DNA from: Rhodocyclales bacterium
GTDB lineage: Bacteria; Pseudomonadota; Gammaproteobacteria; Burkholderiales; Rhodocyclaceae
Assembly (NCBI GenBank): GCA_003105015.1
Contig: PQAF01000003.1
Coordinates: forward strand, 218,884 to 282,883
Direction of reading: 5' to 3'
Length of the DNA stretch: 64,000 bases
The position numbers and the translations under genes were made by a program. The notes under the pieces were generated by a model. The model was given only the letters and a program-made list of their open reading frames with translations, ran no database searches and was not told the origin of the DNA. Positions 1 to 11,926 of the stretch are shown here, piece after piece; positions within the stretch are counted from its first letter, which is position 1; the number at the start of each line of letters is the position of its first letter.

Positions 1-570
1 GGCGTGGACGAGGTGCACTGGGTCGGCACCTCGATGGGCGGCATGATCGGCATGGCGCTCGCCGCGCAGGCGGAGACGCCGGTCACGCGGCTGGTGCTGA
101 ACGACGTCGGCCCGGTGATTTCCGCCGCGGCGGTGAAGCGCATCGGCGAATACGTCGGCCTGATGCCGCAGTTCGCCACCTTTCATGATGCCGAGCAGTA
201 CGTGCGACTGGTCAGCGCGCCTTTCGGCAAGCTGACCGATGCGCAATGGAAGCACCTCACCGAGCACGTCACGCGGCAGAAGGCCGACGGCGGCTACGAG
301 TTCGTGTACGACCCGGGCATCGCCGAGCCCTTCCGCAAGGCGATGAACGACGAGGACGTCCTGCTCTGGCCGCTCTACGACGCCATCCGCTGCCCGACCC
401 TGGTGGTGCGCGGCGCCGAGTCCGACCTGCTCAGCCACGAGACCTGCCTGGAGATGGGCACGCGCGGCCCGAAGGCGCTGATCGCCGAAATCCCCGGCGT
501 CGGCCACGCGCCGATGTTCCTCGATGAGGCGCAGATCGCGGTGGTGAAGGAGTTCCTGCTGGCAAAATGA
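1..570 (+). CDS. alpha/beta hydrolase, 5'-truncated by the window edge
   Basis: The frame is open from the first base, so the start lies outside the window and 189 codons are visible. The visible part begins just before the nucleophile elbow GTSMG (Ser at visible residue 11). It ends with an acid region (GAESDLL) and a probable catalytic histidine in GVGHAP, the order expected of an alpha/beta-fold hydrolase of the enol-lactonase/haloperoxidase type. It converges on boxA, 55 bp away. Linkage to the box genes suggests an aromatic or CoA-ester hydrolase, but the substrate cannot be read from the sequence. Confidence 0.85.
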   Translation, partial: GVDEVHWVGTSMGGMIGMALAAQAETPVTRLVLNDVGPVISAAAVKRIGEYVGLMPQFATFHDAEQYVRLVSAPFGKLTDAQWKHLTEHVTRQKADGGYEFVYDPGIAEPFRKAMNDEDVLLWPLYDAIRCPTLVVRGAESDLLSHETCLEMGTRGPKALIAEIPGVGHAPMFLDEAQIAVVKEFLLAK

Positions 571-573
571 ACA

Positions 574-595
574 ACGGCGACCATTCGGTCGCCGT
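574..595. terminator. hairpin between convergent genes
   Basis: A perfect 9-bp stem (ACGGCGACC with GGTCGCCGT, loop ATTC) lies just after the hydrolase stop codon and before the end of boxA. There is no T-run, so it is at best a weak bidirectional terminator. Its right arm merges into a copy of the 25-bp dispersed repeat. Confidence 0.4.
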
Positions 596-614
596 GTTGC
601 AGGGACTGACTTTA
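590..614 (-). repeat. 25-bp dispersed repeat, copy A
   Basis: Copy of the AAAAGTCAGTC-N8-ACGGCG element, read on the minus strand (TAAAGTCAGTC then ACGGCG). It lies between the convergent hydrolase and boxA genes, a few bases beyond the boxA stop. Confidence 0.75.
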
Positions 615-625
615 CCGAGGGCCGC

Positions 626-1843
626 TCAGTACGTCTCGATGTGATACCGGCTCTTTTCCCTGAGCTGCGGCAGCAGCTTGTCCCAGTCGCCGCCGTGCCG
701 GCGGCAGACGTCGCGGAAGGCTTCGTCGACGCCCTTCTCCATGCCCTTCAGGCCGCACAGGTAGATGTAGCAGTTTTCGTCGTTGAGTTGGCGCCAGACG
801 TCGTCGTGGCGGGCGCGGATGAGGTCCTGCACGTACTGCTTGGGCTGGCCGGGCACGCGCGAGAAGGCGAAGTTGATGTCGATGAATTCCTTCGGCAGCT
901 TCATCAGCGGGCCGAAGTAGGGCAGCTCGTCGGGCGCGCGGGCGCCGAAGAACAGCATCAGGCCGCCGCCTTCCTTGAGGTCGATGCGCCGGCGGCGCCG
1001 CTCGGTCATGGCGCGCATCGGCGCCGAGCCGGTGCCGGTGCAGATCATCATGAGCGAACTGCCGGGATGGTTCGGCATCAGGAAGCTGGCGCCGAAGGGG
1101 CCGATCACCTGCACCTTGTCGCCCTTCTTCAGGTCGCACAGGTAGTTCGAGCAGACGCCCCTGGCGGGCTTGCCCGCGTGGTCCTCGGTGACGCGCTTCA
1201 CCGTCAGCGCGCAGTTGTGGTAGCCGGGCCGCTCGCCGTCGCGCGGGCTGGCCACCGAATACAGGCGCACGTGGTGCGGACGCCCCTGCCCGTCGGTGCC
1301 GGGCGGAACGATGCCGATGTTCTGGCCTTCGAGCAGCGGGAAATGCACGCCGCCGAAGTCGAGCACGATGTGGCGGATGTCGGCGCTGGCGCCCTCGCCG
1401 GTGAGGCGGAAGTTGCCGGCCACCGTGGCGGTGATCGGTCCCTTCTCGCTGTAGAGATTGACCGCCGGTTTCTCCGCAGACCACGGCGCGGCGACCGGGC
1501 CGCCCTGGCCGGCGGTGGCCTCGCTGGTCAGGCGCGCGACATCCTCCGGCTCGGCCGCGGCCGTCGCCACCGCCACGGCGGCCGGCGCCGGCAGTTCGTC
1601 CCAGGAGAACTGCTCCTCCAGGGTCCAGGGCTTGCCGGGCGCGATCGGGAACCAGTTGTCGATTGCGCCGGTGGGGCAGGGCGGCACGCAGGCGCGGCAG
1701 TCGTTGCAGATGGCGGGATCCACGACGTAGTTGCGCGAATCGTGGGTGATCGCCTTGACCGGGCAGGTCTCCTCGCAAGTGTTGCAGCGGATGCAGATGC
1801 CCGGATCGATGAGGTGCTGCTTGGCGATGTCGGCGGTGCTCAT
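626..1843 (-). CDS. boxA: benzoyl-CoA 2,3-epoxidase reductase component BoxA
   Basis: This is the flavin/iron-sulfur reductase that passes electrons from NADPH to the BoxB oxygenase for epoxidation of benzoyl-CoA. Residues 17-27 ([11 protein letters not shown]) and 46-56 ([11 protein letters not shown]) are two 4Fe-4S cluster motifs. The remainder is a ferredoxin-NADP reductase-like FAD/NADP module with the RLYSVAS flavin motif near residue 205. The ATG at 1843 is chosen because GGAGG sits six bases upstream; a TTG twelve bases earlier would overlap that ribosome site. At 405 aa it matches known BoxA. It is last in the boxR-C-B-A series and is separated from boxB by a hairpin repeat. Confidence 0.96.
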   Translation of the reverse strand: MSTADIAKQHLIDPGICIRCNTCEETCPVKAITHDSRNYVVDPAICNDCRACVPPCPTGAIDNWFPIAPGKPWTLEEQFSWDELPAPAAVAVATAAAEPEDVARLTSEATAGQGGPVAAPWSAEKPAVNLYSEKGPITATVAGNFRLTGEGASADIRHIVLDFGGVHFPLLEGQNIGIVPPGTDGQGRPHHVRLYSVASPRDGERPGYHNCALTVKRVTEDHAGKPARGVCSNYLCDLKKGDKVQVIGPFGASFLMPNHPGSSLMMICTGTGSAPMRAMTERRRRRIDLKEGGGLMLFFGARAPDELPYFGPLMKLPKEFIDINFAFSRVPGQPKQYVQDLIRARHDDVWRQLNDENCYIYLCGLKGMEKGVDEAFRDVCRRHGGDWDKLLPQLREKSRYHIETY

Positions 1844-1869
1844 TCTGCCCTCCAATAACCAACACCTTT

Positions 1870-1947
1870 AACCACAGAGACACAGAGGCACAGAGAAAGC
1901 AGAAACTTCTCGCGTGTTCTTCTCTGTGTCTCTGTGCCTCTGTGGTT
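1870..1947. repeat. imperfect inverted repeat between boxB and boxA
   Basis: Two 28-bp arms (1870-1897 and 1920-1947) built from CACAGAG-type units pair with two mismatches around a 22-bp loop. The element fills the boxB-boxA gap, so any transcript crossing it carries a long hairpin that may alter boxA expression or stabilise the boxB message. A GC-richer element of the same design lies at 46595-46665. Confidence 0.8.
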
Positions 1948-1964
1948 CATGGTTTTGCTTTTGC

Positions 1965-3389
<1,425 letters not shown>

Positions 3390-3417
3390 TGTTTCTCTCC
3401 TGTTAGGCTGTCTGTAG

Positions 3418-3455
3418 CCCTCTCCCCCTCGGGGGAGAGGGTTTGGGTGAGGGGG
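3418..3455. repeat. hairpin repeat between boxC and boxB
   Basis: A perfect 10-bp stem (CCCTCTCCCC with GGGGAGAGGG, loop CTCG) is followed by GTTTGGGTGAGGGGG. This is the widespread intergenic repeat type of CCCTCACCC and CCCTCTCCC units. It abuts the boxC stop codon, so it lies in the boxC-boxB intercistronic RNA, where it may act as an RNA-stability or attenuation element. Confidence 0.7.
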
Positions 3456-5096
<1,641 letters not shown>

Positions 5097-5143
5097 CTCT
5101 CTGTGCCTCCGGTTTGGGGTTTTCAAGCTCCGGCCGGCACAGA

Positions 5144-5157
5144 TGCATTAAAGTGCA
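5144..5157. promoter_or_regulatory. candidate BoxR operator upstream of boxC
   Basis: TGCA, six bases, TGCA lies 47-60 bp before the boxC start. Paired TGCA boxes of this spacing are the operator elements I recall for BzdR/BoxR regulators of Azoarcus. A weak promoter reading leftwards (TTGACG at 5217-5212, 17-bp spacer, CAGAAT at 5194-5189) would place the site downstream of the transcription start, fitting repression released by benzoyl-CoA. Confidence 0.5.
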
Positions 5158-5167
5158 GACAGAAGCT

Positions 5168-6061
5168 TTAACTCGAAATATTGTACATATTCTGCAACTC
5201 TTCTTGACTTGCGTCAACTGTTTTGTTTGAGGTGTCAATTATGGCATCGGCCAGGCCATAAAGTTCGTTTCTTTCCGCGAGGATGCGACGCAAATCGGCC
5301 ATGGCTTCCTCGCGCCCGGTCATCGGCCGCAGGTCGCCCTGGGCGATGACGCGCTGCATGTGTTCCTCCGGGCTGGCCTTGATCCATACGGTATAGCAGG
5401 CCGAGCGCAGCAACTCGTAGGTGGGCGGGTCATTGACGATGCCGCCGCCGGCGGCGATGACGACATGCTCATGGTGCTCGACGATGCGTTCCAGGCAGCG
5501 CTTCTCGAAGCGCCGGTAGGCGTTCTGGCCATAGAGCGAGAAGATCTCCGAGGCTGGCACGCCGGCTTCGCGCTCGATCTCGTCGTCGAGTTCGACGAAG
5601 TGAACGCCGAGGCTCTCGGCCAGGCGCCGGCCGAGGGTGGACTTGCCGGCCCCGCGCAGGCCGATGAGGGCGATGCGGTGGCGCCGTTCGAGGGGATCCT
5701 GCTCGCCGAAGGCGCTGGACAGAATGGCTCTCGCCTGGGTCAGCTTCTTCGGCGAGAGCTTCTCCAGATACTGGATCAGCAGGGTCAGTTCGATGGGGTG
5801 GCCGTCGCGTTCGCTGAGCAGTTCGGTCAGCGGCGTTTCGAGGGCGGCCGACACCTGGCGCAGGAGCAGGATGGAGATGTTGCCCTGGCCGCTTTCGAGC
5901 TGGGCAAGATAGCGCTCGGAGACGCCGGACTTGGCCGCCAGCGCCTTGCGCGACAGGCCGTGGCGGGTGCGGGCATCGCGGACGCGGGCACCCAGCTGTT
6001 GCAGGTAGGCCTGGTCGTCCTGCGGCGGCTCGGCAGGGGACGGGGACAGTTCGGCCGTCAT
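5168..6061 (-). CDS. boxR: BoxR/BzdR-type regulator (XRE helix-turn-helix fused to a shikimate-kinase-like domain)
   Basis: Benzoyl-CoA-responsive repressor of box genes. Residues 20-80 form an XRE-type DNA-binding domain (SRKALAAKSGVSERYLAQLE), followed by a linker to about residue 125. Residues 128-290 form a shikimate-kinase-like domain with an intact Walker A, GLRGAGKST (134-142), and the AAGGG motif near 203. In this family the domain senses benzoyl-CoA instead of phosphorylating shikimate. The 297-aa length and two-domain layout match BoxR. It is divergent from the DUF4863-bclA unit and 71 bp upstream of boxC, so it can control both directions. Confidence 0.95.
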   Translation of the reverse strand: MTAELSPSPAEPPQDDQAYLQQLGARVRDARTRHGLSRKALAAKSGVSERYLAQLESGQGNISILLLRQVSAALETPLTELLSERDGHPIELTLLIQYLEKLSPKKLTQARAILSSAFGEQDPLERRHRIALIGLRGAGKSTLGRRLAESLGVHFVELDDEIEREAGVPASEIFSLYGQNAYRRFEKRCLERIVEHHEHVVIAAGGGIVNDPPTYELLRSACYTVWIKASPEEHMQRVIAQGDLRPMTGREEAMADLRRILAERNELYGLADAIIDTSNKTVDASQEELQNMYNISS

Positions 6062-6120
6062 TGGATGTTCCCCCTTGGGATCAAATGCTTGGTATTGGAA
6101 GGCATATTAGCACACGACGA

Positions 6121-6161
6121 TGCAATATAACACTTGCCATACTTTTGTTATGCATTATACT
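6121..6161 (+). promoter_or_regulatory. promoter with TGCA inverted repeat, boxR/bclA divergent region
   Basis: A good sigma-70 promoter reads rightwards: TTGCCA (6134-6139), 16-bp spacer, TATACT (6156-6161). It is enclosed by a near-palindrome, TGCAATATAACA at 6121 and TGTTATGCA ending at 6154, so a TGCA box touches the -10 element. The layout suits repression by BoxR. A second TATACT followed by TGCA lies at 6264-6272, about 30 bases before the DUF4863 start. Confidence 0.55.
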
Positions 6162-6297
6162 GGCAAAAAGTCGCTGTGGTGACACTGCAGCGACAGAAGG
6201 CCGAGCCATTCAAGGCATGCCAAAATAGCTTTTCGCGCTGCCTGGCAATTCTAGCGCTGGCACTATACTGCAAACTGTCGATACGGGCCAATCCGAA

Positions 6298-6771
6298 ATG
6301 GGAAATATCACAGTCGAGGAATTCACCACCCTGATCGCCGGCGTCACCGGCCGCATCGCCGGCCAGACGCTGGACAGCCAGCTCGATGCCAGGCTGAATG
6401 CCGAACTACCGGCCGACGGCGCCGAGTTCAACGCGATCTTCGAAGCATGCAAGGACGCCATCGCCGCCGGCTGGATGTGCAACCGCGAGGCGGGCGGCAT
6501 CAGGTTCGGCCGCGTCATCAAGCCGACCGACGCCATCCACGGCTTCAGCGTCGACGTCGTCGTCATGGACTCGTGCCGCGGCCCGCACCACCGCCATACC
6601 AACGGCGAGATCGACATGATCATGCCGCTCGACGCGGGCGCGAAGTTCGACGGCCGCGGCAAGGGCTGGCTGGTGTACCCGGCCGGCCACGCCCACTCAC
6701 CGACCGTGACCGGCGGCAAGGCCATCGTGCTGTATCTGCTGCCGGGCGGAGCGATCGAATTCACCAAGTAG
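6298..6771 (+). CDS. DUF4863 family protein (4-hydroxylaminobenzoate lyase-like cupin)
   Basis: The 157-aa product belongs to the DUF4863 family, which includes PnbB/NbaB-type 4-hydroxylaminobenzoate lyases. A cupin-like metal site is suggested by HHRHTNGEID (about residues 99-108) and by the later histidines in YPAGHAHSP. It lies between boxR and bclA and follows the TGCA-flanked promoter, so it is probably co-regulated with benzoate activation. No nitroaromatic genes are visible nearby, so its substrate is open; an aromatic-acid or CoA-ester side reaction is a guess. No clear ribosome site precedes the ATG. Confidence 0.75.
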   Translation: MGNITVEEFTTLIAGVTGRIAGQTLDSQLDARLNAELPADGAEFNAIFEACKDAIAAGWMCNREAGGIRFGRVIKPTDAIHGFSVDVVVMDSCRGPHHRHTNGEIDMIMPLDAGAKFDGRGKGWLVYPAGHAHSPTVTGGKAIVLYLLPGGAIEFTK

Positions 6772-6815
6772 GTCGGGCTTCAGCCCGACGACGGCTGTCG
6801 GCCTGAAGGCCGACC
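6771..6815. repeat. paired palindromes (REP-like) before bclA
   Basis: Two 19-bp palindromic units (6771-6789 with core CTTCAG, 6797-6815 with core CTGAAG) are separated by seven bases and are themselves nearly inverse copies. The first begins on the stop codon of the DUF4863 gene. This is a REP-type intercistronic pair. It leaves the strong bclA ribosome site (GGAGGAG) free. Confidence 0.75.
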
Positions 6816-6836
6816 TAAAAAAAGGAGGAGCAGGAC

Positions 6837-8417
<1,581 letters not shown>

Positions 8418-8424
8418 GCCGTTC

Positions 8425-9114
8425 ATGCGCGTCCTGATCGTCGAGGACGACCTCGACATCGCCACCAACCTCTACGAGTTCCTGGAGGGGCGCGGCAATG
8501 TCGTGGACATGGCGCGCGACGGCGTCTCCGGCATGCACCTGGCCGTCTCGCAGGAGTTCGACGCCATCGTGCTCGACCTCGGCTTGCCAGGCATGGACGG
8601 CCTCTGCCTTTGCCGCAAGCTGCGCCGGGAGGCGCTGCGCGACGTCCCCATCCTGATCCTCACCGCGCGCGACGTGCTCGACGACAAGCTGGCGGCCTTC
8701 GACTGCGGCGCCGACGACTACCTCGTCAAGCCCTTCGCCCTGCGCGAGGTGGAGGCGCGGCTGAAGGCGCTGGTGGCGCGCCGCCGCGGCCGCGTCGTCA
8801 GCCGCAAGCTGGTCCATGGCGGCATCGAGTTCGACCCGGCCAACCTGGCGGTCAGCGTCGACGGCCGTCCGGTGCACCTTTCCCGCAAGTGCCTGCGCCT
8901 GCTGGAGATGATGATGACGGCGCCGAACCGCGTCTATTCGCGCGCCGAGCTCGAACAGGAGCTGTGGGGCGACGAACACCCGCAGAGCGACTCCCTGCGC
9001 AGCCACATGCACATGCTGCGCCGCGCGCTCACCGATGCGCGAGGACTCTCGCCCATCGAGACGGTGCACGGCGTCGGCTACCGTTTCGCCGCGGCCGATG
9101 CGCGTCAGGCGTAG
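8425..9114 (+). CDS. OmpR/PhoB-family response regulator
   Basis: The 229-aa regulator has a receiver domain with phospho-acceptor D51 (VLDLGLPGMDG) and the conserved lysine K102 (YLVKPF). A C-terminal winged helix follows (about 130-225, ending ETVHGVGYRF). It overlaps the histidine kinase gene by 17 bp, so the pair is co-translated, and it sits between bclA and the benzoate-linked importer. A phased array of GATTTGAC units directly after the kinase gene is a plausible binding site. The signal is unknown; an aromatic acid or its CoA ester is an inference from position. Confidence 0.93.
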   Translation: MRVLIVEDDLDIATNLYEFLEGRGNVVDMARDGVSGMHLAVSQEFDAIVLDLGLPGMDGLCLCRKLRREALRDVPILILTARDVLDDKLAAFDCGADDYLVKPFALREVEARLKALVARRRGRVVSRKLVHGGIEFDPANLAVSVDGRPVHLSRKCLRLLEMMMTAPNRVYSRAELEQELWGDEHPQSDSLRSHMHMLRRALTDARGLSPIETVHGVGYRFAAADARQA

Positions 9115-10438
9115 CCTCAGGCTCAAGCTCGCCACGACCTTCGCCCTGGCCGGCATGGTGCTGGTGCTGGCCTTCGCCTTTGCCCTGCTGCAGCTCAGCC
9201 GCCACCAGGAGGCGCAGCTCATCGACCAGATCGTTTCCGACGAGGTGGAGGCGCTGCTGCAGCAATACGAGCGCCACGGCGAGGTCGACGGGCCGCCCTA
9301 CCGCAAGCTGCAGCGCTACGACGTGCGGCCCGACACCCAGGCGCTTTCCCTGCGCAAGTGGTTCCGCGCCAGCTGGCTGGTGCACGGCTACGTCGCCCGC
9401 ATGGAAGAGGAGCGGCGCCAGCTGCCGGCGGAGCTGCGCGAGCTGGGGCCCGGCTTCCACGACGTCTGGAGCGGCGCCGACCGCTATCGCGTCGAGGTCC
9501 GCGAGATCGGCAGCACGCGCTTCTACATCGCCTATTCCGTCGCTCTGCACGAGGAGCGGGGTCGCTATTTCACCGTGGCGCTGGTGATCAGTGCGGTGCT
9601 CACCGCGCTGGCCACCGCCCTCATCGGCCTGTGGGCCTCCGGCCGCCTGACGCGGCAGATCGTCGACCTGGCGCAGCGGGTGGGGCGGCTCGACGGCCAG
9701 TCCGACGACACCGCCCTCGAGCGGCACTATCCCGAGCGCGAAGTGGCCGATCTCGCCGCCGCCTTCGACGGCTACCACGCGCGCACCGCCCGCCTGCTCG
9801 AGCGGGAGCGCGCCTTCACCGCCGACGTCAGCCACGAGCTGCGCACACCGCTCACCGCCATCCAGACCAGCTGCGAACTGATGCTGGAGGATGCCGGCCT
9901 GTCCGCCAAGTCGCGCGCCCGCCTGGAAAAGATCTCCGCCGCCACGGCGCGCCTGACCGACCTGGTCAACGCCTTCCTCCTGATGGCGCGCGAGCAGGCC
10001 GACGGCATCCAGGGCGAGGTGGACCTGCGCGAATGCATCGAGGAGGCGGCCGACAGCGTGCGCGATCGCGCCGCATCGAAGGGACTGACTTTGCTGGTGG
10101 ACGTGCCGGAGAGCCTTTCCGTGCGCGTGCCGCGCCGGGCGCTGCATGTGGTCCTTTCCAACCTGCTGGCCAATGCGGTGAGCTATACCGAGCGCGGCAC
10201 CGTGGCGCTGCGCACGCAGGGCGCCACGGTCGAAATCACCGACACCGGCAGCGGCGTGGCCTCGGACAAGATCCCGGAACTGTTCCGCCGCTTCCACCGC
10301 GGCGACGACGCGCGCGGCGGCGACGGCTTCGGCCTGGGGCTGGCCATCGTCAAGCGCATCTGCGAGCAGGCCGGCTGGAAGATCGGCATCGAGCGGCGGG
10401 CCGAAGGCGGCACGCGGGTGCTGCTCGCCCTGATTTGA
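9098..10438 (+). CDS. membrane sensor histidine kinase
   Basis: The ATG inside the end of the regulator gene (MRVRRSLRLK) gives 446 aa. A first membrane segment (about 11-32), a periplasmic loop of roughly 120 residues and a second segment (158-178) are followed by a HAMP linker. Then come a HisKA domain with phospho-acceptor H246 (ADVSHELRTPL) and an HATPase domain with N (NLLANAVSY), DTGSGV and GFGLGLAI boxes. The partner is the overlapping regulator. The gene contains a 25-bp dispersed repeat copy in frame at 10069-10093, and its stop codon lies within the first unit of the downstream operator array. Confidence 0.93.
   Translation: MRVRRSLRLKLATTFALAGMVLVLAFAFALLQLSRHQEAQLIDQIVSDEVEALLQQYERHGEVDGPPYRKLQRYDVRPDTQALSLRKWFRASWLVHGYVARMEEERRQLPAELRELGPGFHDVWSGADRYRVEVREIGSTRFYIAYSVALHEERGRYFTVALVISAVLTALATALIGLWASGRLTRQIVDLAQRVGRLDGQSDDTALERHYPEREVADLAAAFDGYHARTARLLERERAFTADVSHELRTPLTAIQTSCELMLEDAGLSAKSRARLEKISAATARLTDLVNAFLLMAREQADGIQGEVDLRECIEEAADSVRDRAASKGLTLLVDVPESLSVRVPRRALHVVLSNLLANAVSYTERGTVALRTQGATVEITDTGSGVASDKIPELFRRFHRGDDARGGDGFGLGLAIVKRICEQAGWKIGIERRAEGGTRVLLALI
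10069..10093 (-). repeat. 25-bp dispersed repeat, copy B (inside the kinase gene)
   Basis: Minus-strand copy (CAAAGTCAGTC, N8, GCGGCG) within the sensor kinase coding region, where the plus strand encodes AASKGLTL without breaking the frame. Confidence 0.65.
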
Positions 10439-10505
10439 CAAAGATTTGACATTCCCCTGACCAGGATTTGACGCCGCTGGCCTAGACTGTGCCGGTTGCC
10501 TTGAC
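10432..10505 (+). promoter_or_regulatory. 11-bp-phased TTGAC repeat array before the importer operon
   Basis: GATTTGAC occurs exactly at 10432, 10443 and 10465. The position between (10454) has CCCCTGAC, and one further phased position (10498) has GCCTTGAC. All starts are multiples of 11 bp apart. Tandem sites one helical turn apart are typical for PhoB/OmpR-family regulators, and such a regulator is encoded just upstream. The last unit contains TTGACG (10501-10506), a possible -35 with TTATAA at 10526-10531 after a long 19-bp spacer. Confidence 0.55.
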
Positions 10506-10582
10506 GCGACAGGTGGGAAGTGTTGTTATAAACGCCGTTGAAAAAAAACAGACGGACGTACATCAACCAGGAGGAGAAAAGA

Positions 10583-11791
10583 ATGAGCGAACATGAAAAG
10601 CACGGTTTCGATCGTCGGGAATTCCTGAAAGGCACGGCGGCGGTGGCCGGCGCGACCGCGCTGGGCACGCTGGCCCCCGTCGGCATTGCGCGCGCCCAGG
10701 GCGCCAAGCTGAAGGTCGGCCTGATGCTGCCCTACACCGGCACGTTCACCGCGCTCGGCGTGGCCATCACCAACGGCTTCAAGCTGGCGGTCGAGGAGCG
10801 CGGCGGCAAGCTCGGCGGCCGCGAGATCGAATACTTCGTGGTGGACGACGAGTCGAACCCCGGCAAGGCGCCCGAGAACACCAACAAGCTGGTGCAGCGC
10901 GACAAGGTCGACGTCATCATCGGCACGGTGCACTCCGGCGTGGCGATGGGCATGGCCAAGGTGATCCGCGAGTCCGGCACGCTGTGGATCAACCCGAACG
11001 CCGGCGCCGACGAGGTCACCGGCCCGCTGTGTGCCCCCAACATCTTCCGCACCTCCTTCTCCAACTGGCAGACCACCCACGCGCTGGGCAAGGTGCTCAA
11101 GGCCCGCGGCCACAAGAACGCCGTCTTCATCACTTGGAAATACGCCGCCGGCGAGCAGATGATGCAGGGCTTCAAGGAGGGCTTCGAGAAAGAGGGCGGC
11201 AAGCTCATCAAGGAGCTGTACACCCCCTTCCCGCAGGTCGAGTTCCAGGCCCTGCTCACCGAGATCGCCAGCATCAAGCCGGACGCCGTGGTGTCCTTCT
11301 TCGCCGGCGGCGGCGCCGCCAAGTTCCTCAAGGACTACGCCGCGGCGGGCCTCAAGGGCAAGATCCCGCTCTACGGCTCGGGCTTCCTCACCGACGGCGT
11401 GCTGGAAGCCGTCGGCGATGCCGCCGAAGGCGTCGAGACCACGCTGCACTACGCCGACGGGCTGAACACCAAGAAGGACAACGCCTTCCGCCTGGCCTAT
11501 GCCAAGACCTACAAGCTGCAGCCCGACGTGTATGCCGTGCAGGGCTACGACGCCGGCCAGTTGCTCGCCGCCGGCCTCGATGCGGTGAAGGGCGACGTCT
11601 CCAACAAGGCGGCGATGATCAAGGCCATGGAGTCCGCCAAGATCGACAGCCCGCGCGGCGTCTGGACGCTCTCCAAGGCGCACAACCCGGTGCAGGACAT
11701 GTACCTGCGCAAGGTGGTCGGCAAGCAGAACCTGGTGCAGGGCGTGGCCTGGAAGGCGCTGGCCGACCCGGCGCGCGGCTGCAAGGCGTAA
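10583..11791 (+). CDS. ABC transporter substrate-binding protein (Tat-exported), aromatic acid importer
   Basis: Periplasmic binding protein of the Leu/Ile/Val type 1 class, the ligand-capturing part of the importer encoded by the next four genes. The N-terminus carries a twin-arginine signal (DRREFLKG) and a hydrophobic stretch ending in a probable cleavage site around ARAQ. The mature domain begins KLKVGLMLPYTG. The ATG at 10583 has the ribosome site AGGAGGAG; an in-frame ATG-like start 45 bp earlier would destroy the Tat signal spacing. 402 aa. Location beside bclA and box genes suggests benzoate or a related aromatic acid as ligand (inference). Confidence 0.9.
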   Translation: MSEHEKHGFDRREFLKGTAAVAGATALGTLAPVGIARAQGAKLKVGLMLPYTGTFTALGVAITNGFKLAVEERGGKLGGREIEYFVVDDESNPGKAPENTNKLVQRDKVDVIIGTVHSGVAMGMAKVIRESGTLWINPNAGADEVTGPLCAPNIFRTSFSNWQTTHALGKVLKARGHKNAVFITWKYAAGEQMMQGFKEGFEKEGGKLIKELYTPFPQVEFQALLTEIASIKPDAVVSFFAGGGAAKFLKDYAAAGLKGKIPLYGSGFLTDGVLEAVGDAAEGVETTLHYADGLNTKKDNAFRLAYAKTYKLQPDVYAVQGYDAGQLLAAGLDAVKGDVSNKAAMIKAMESAKIDSPRGVWTLSKAHNPVQDMYLRKVVGKQNLVQGVAWKALADPARGCKA

Positions 11792-11802
11792 GGGAAAACT
11801 CT

Positions 11803-11898
11803 CCCCCCCCTTTGCAAAAGGGGGGCCGGGGGGGATTTAGCCGGCAGCCAAGTTCGACCGCTGCAAAATCCCCCCTCACCCCCCTTTGCAAAGGGGGG
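11803..11898. repeat. inverted pair of CCCCTTTGCAAAGGGG elements
   Basis: Two copies of a C-run/TTTGCAAA/G-run palindrome with a flanking G-run face each other (11803-11836 and 11866-11898). They form a large imperfect palindrome between the binding-protein gene and livH. It could reduce read-through and so give more binding protein than permease. Similar elements are dispersed in many genomes. Confidence 0.75.
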
Positions 11899-11926
11899 AA
11901 GCGGCTCGGCTATCATTCTCGGTCAA

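Noticed and set aside
5382..5396. CCATACGGTA in boxR resembling half of the TetR palindrome
   Set aside because: Only one arm matches and it is inside coding sequence; no symmetry.
6258..6272. TGGCAC...TGCA resembling a sigma-54 promoter before the DUF4863 gene
   Set aside because: The GG and GC doublets are one base too close (nine instead of ten bases between), and a good sigma-70 promoter is present upstream.
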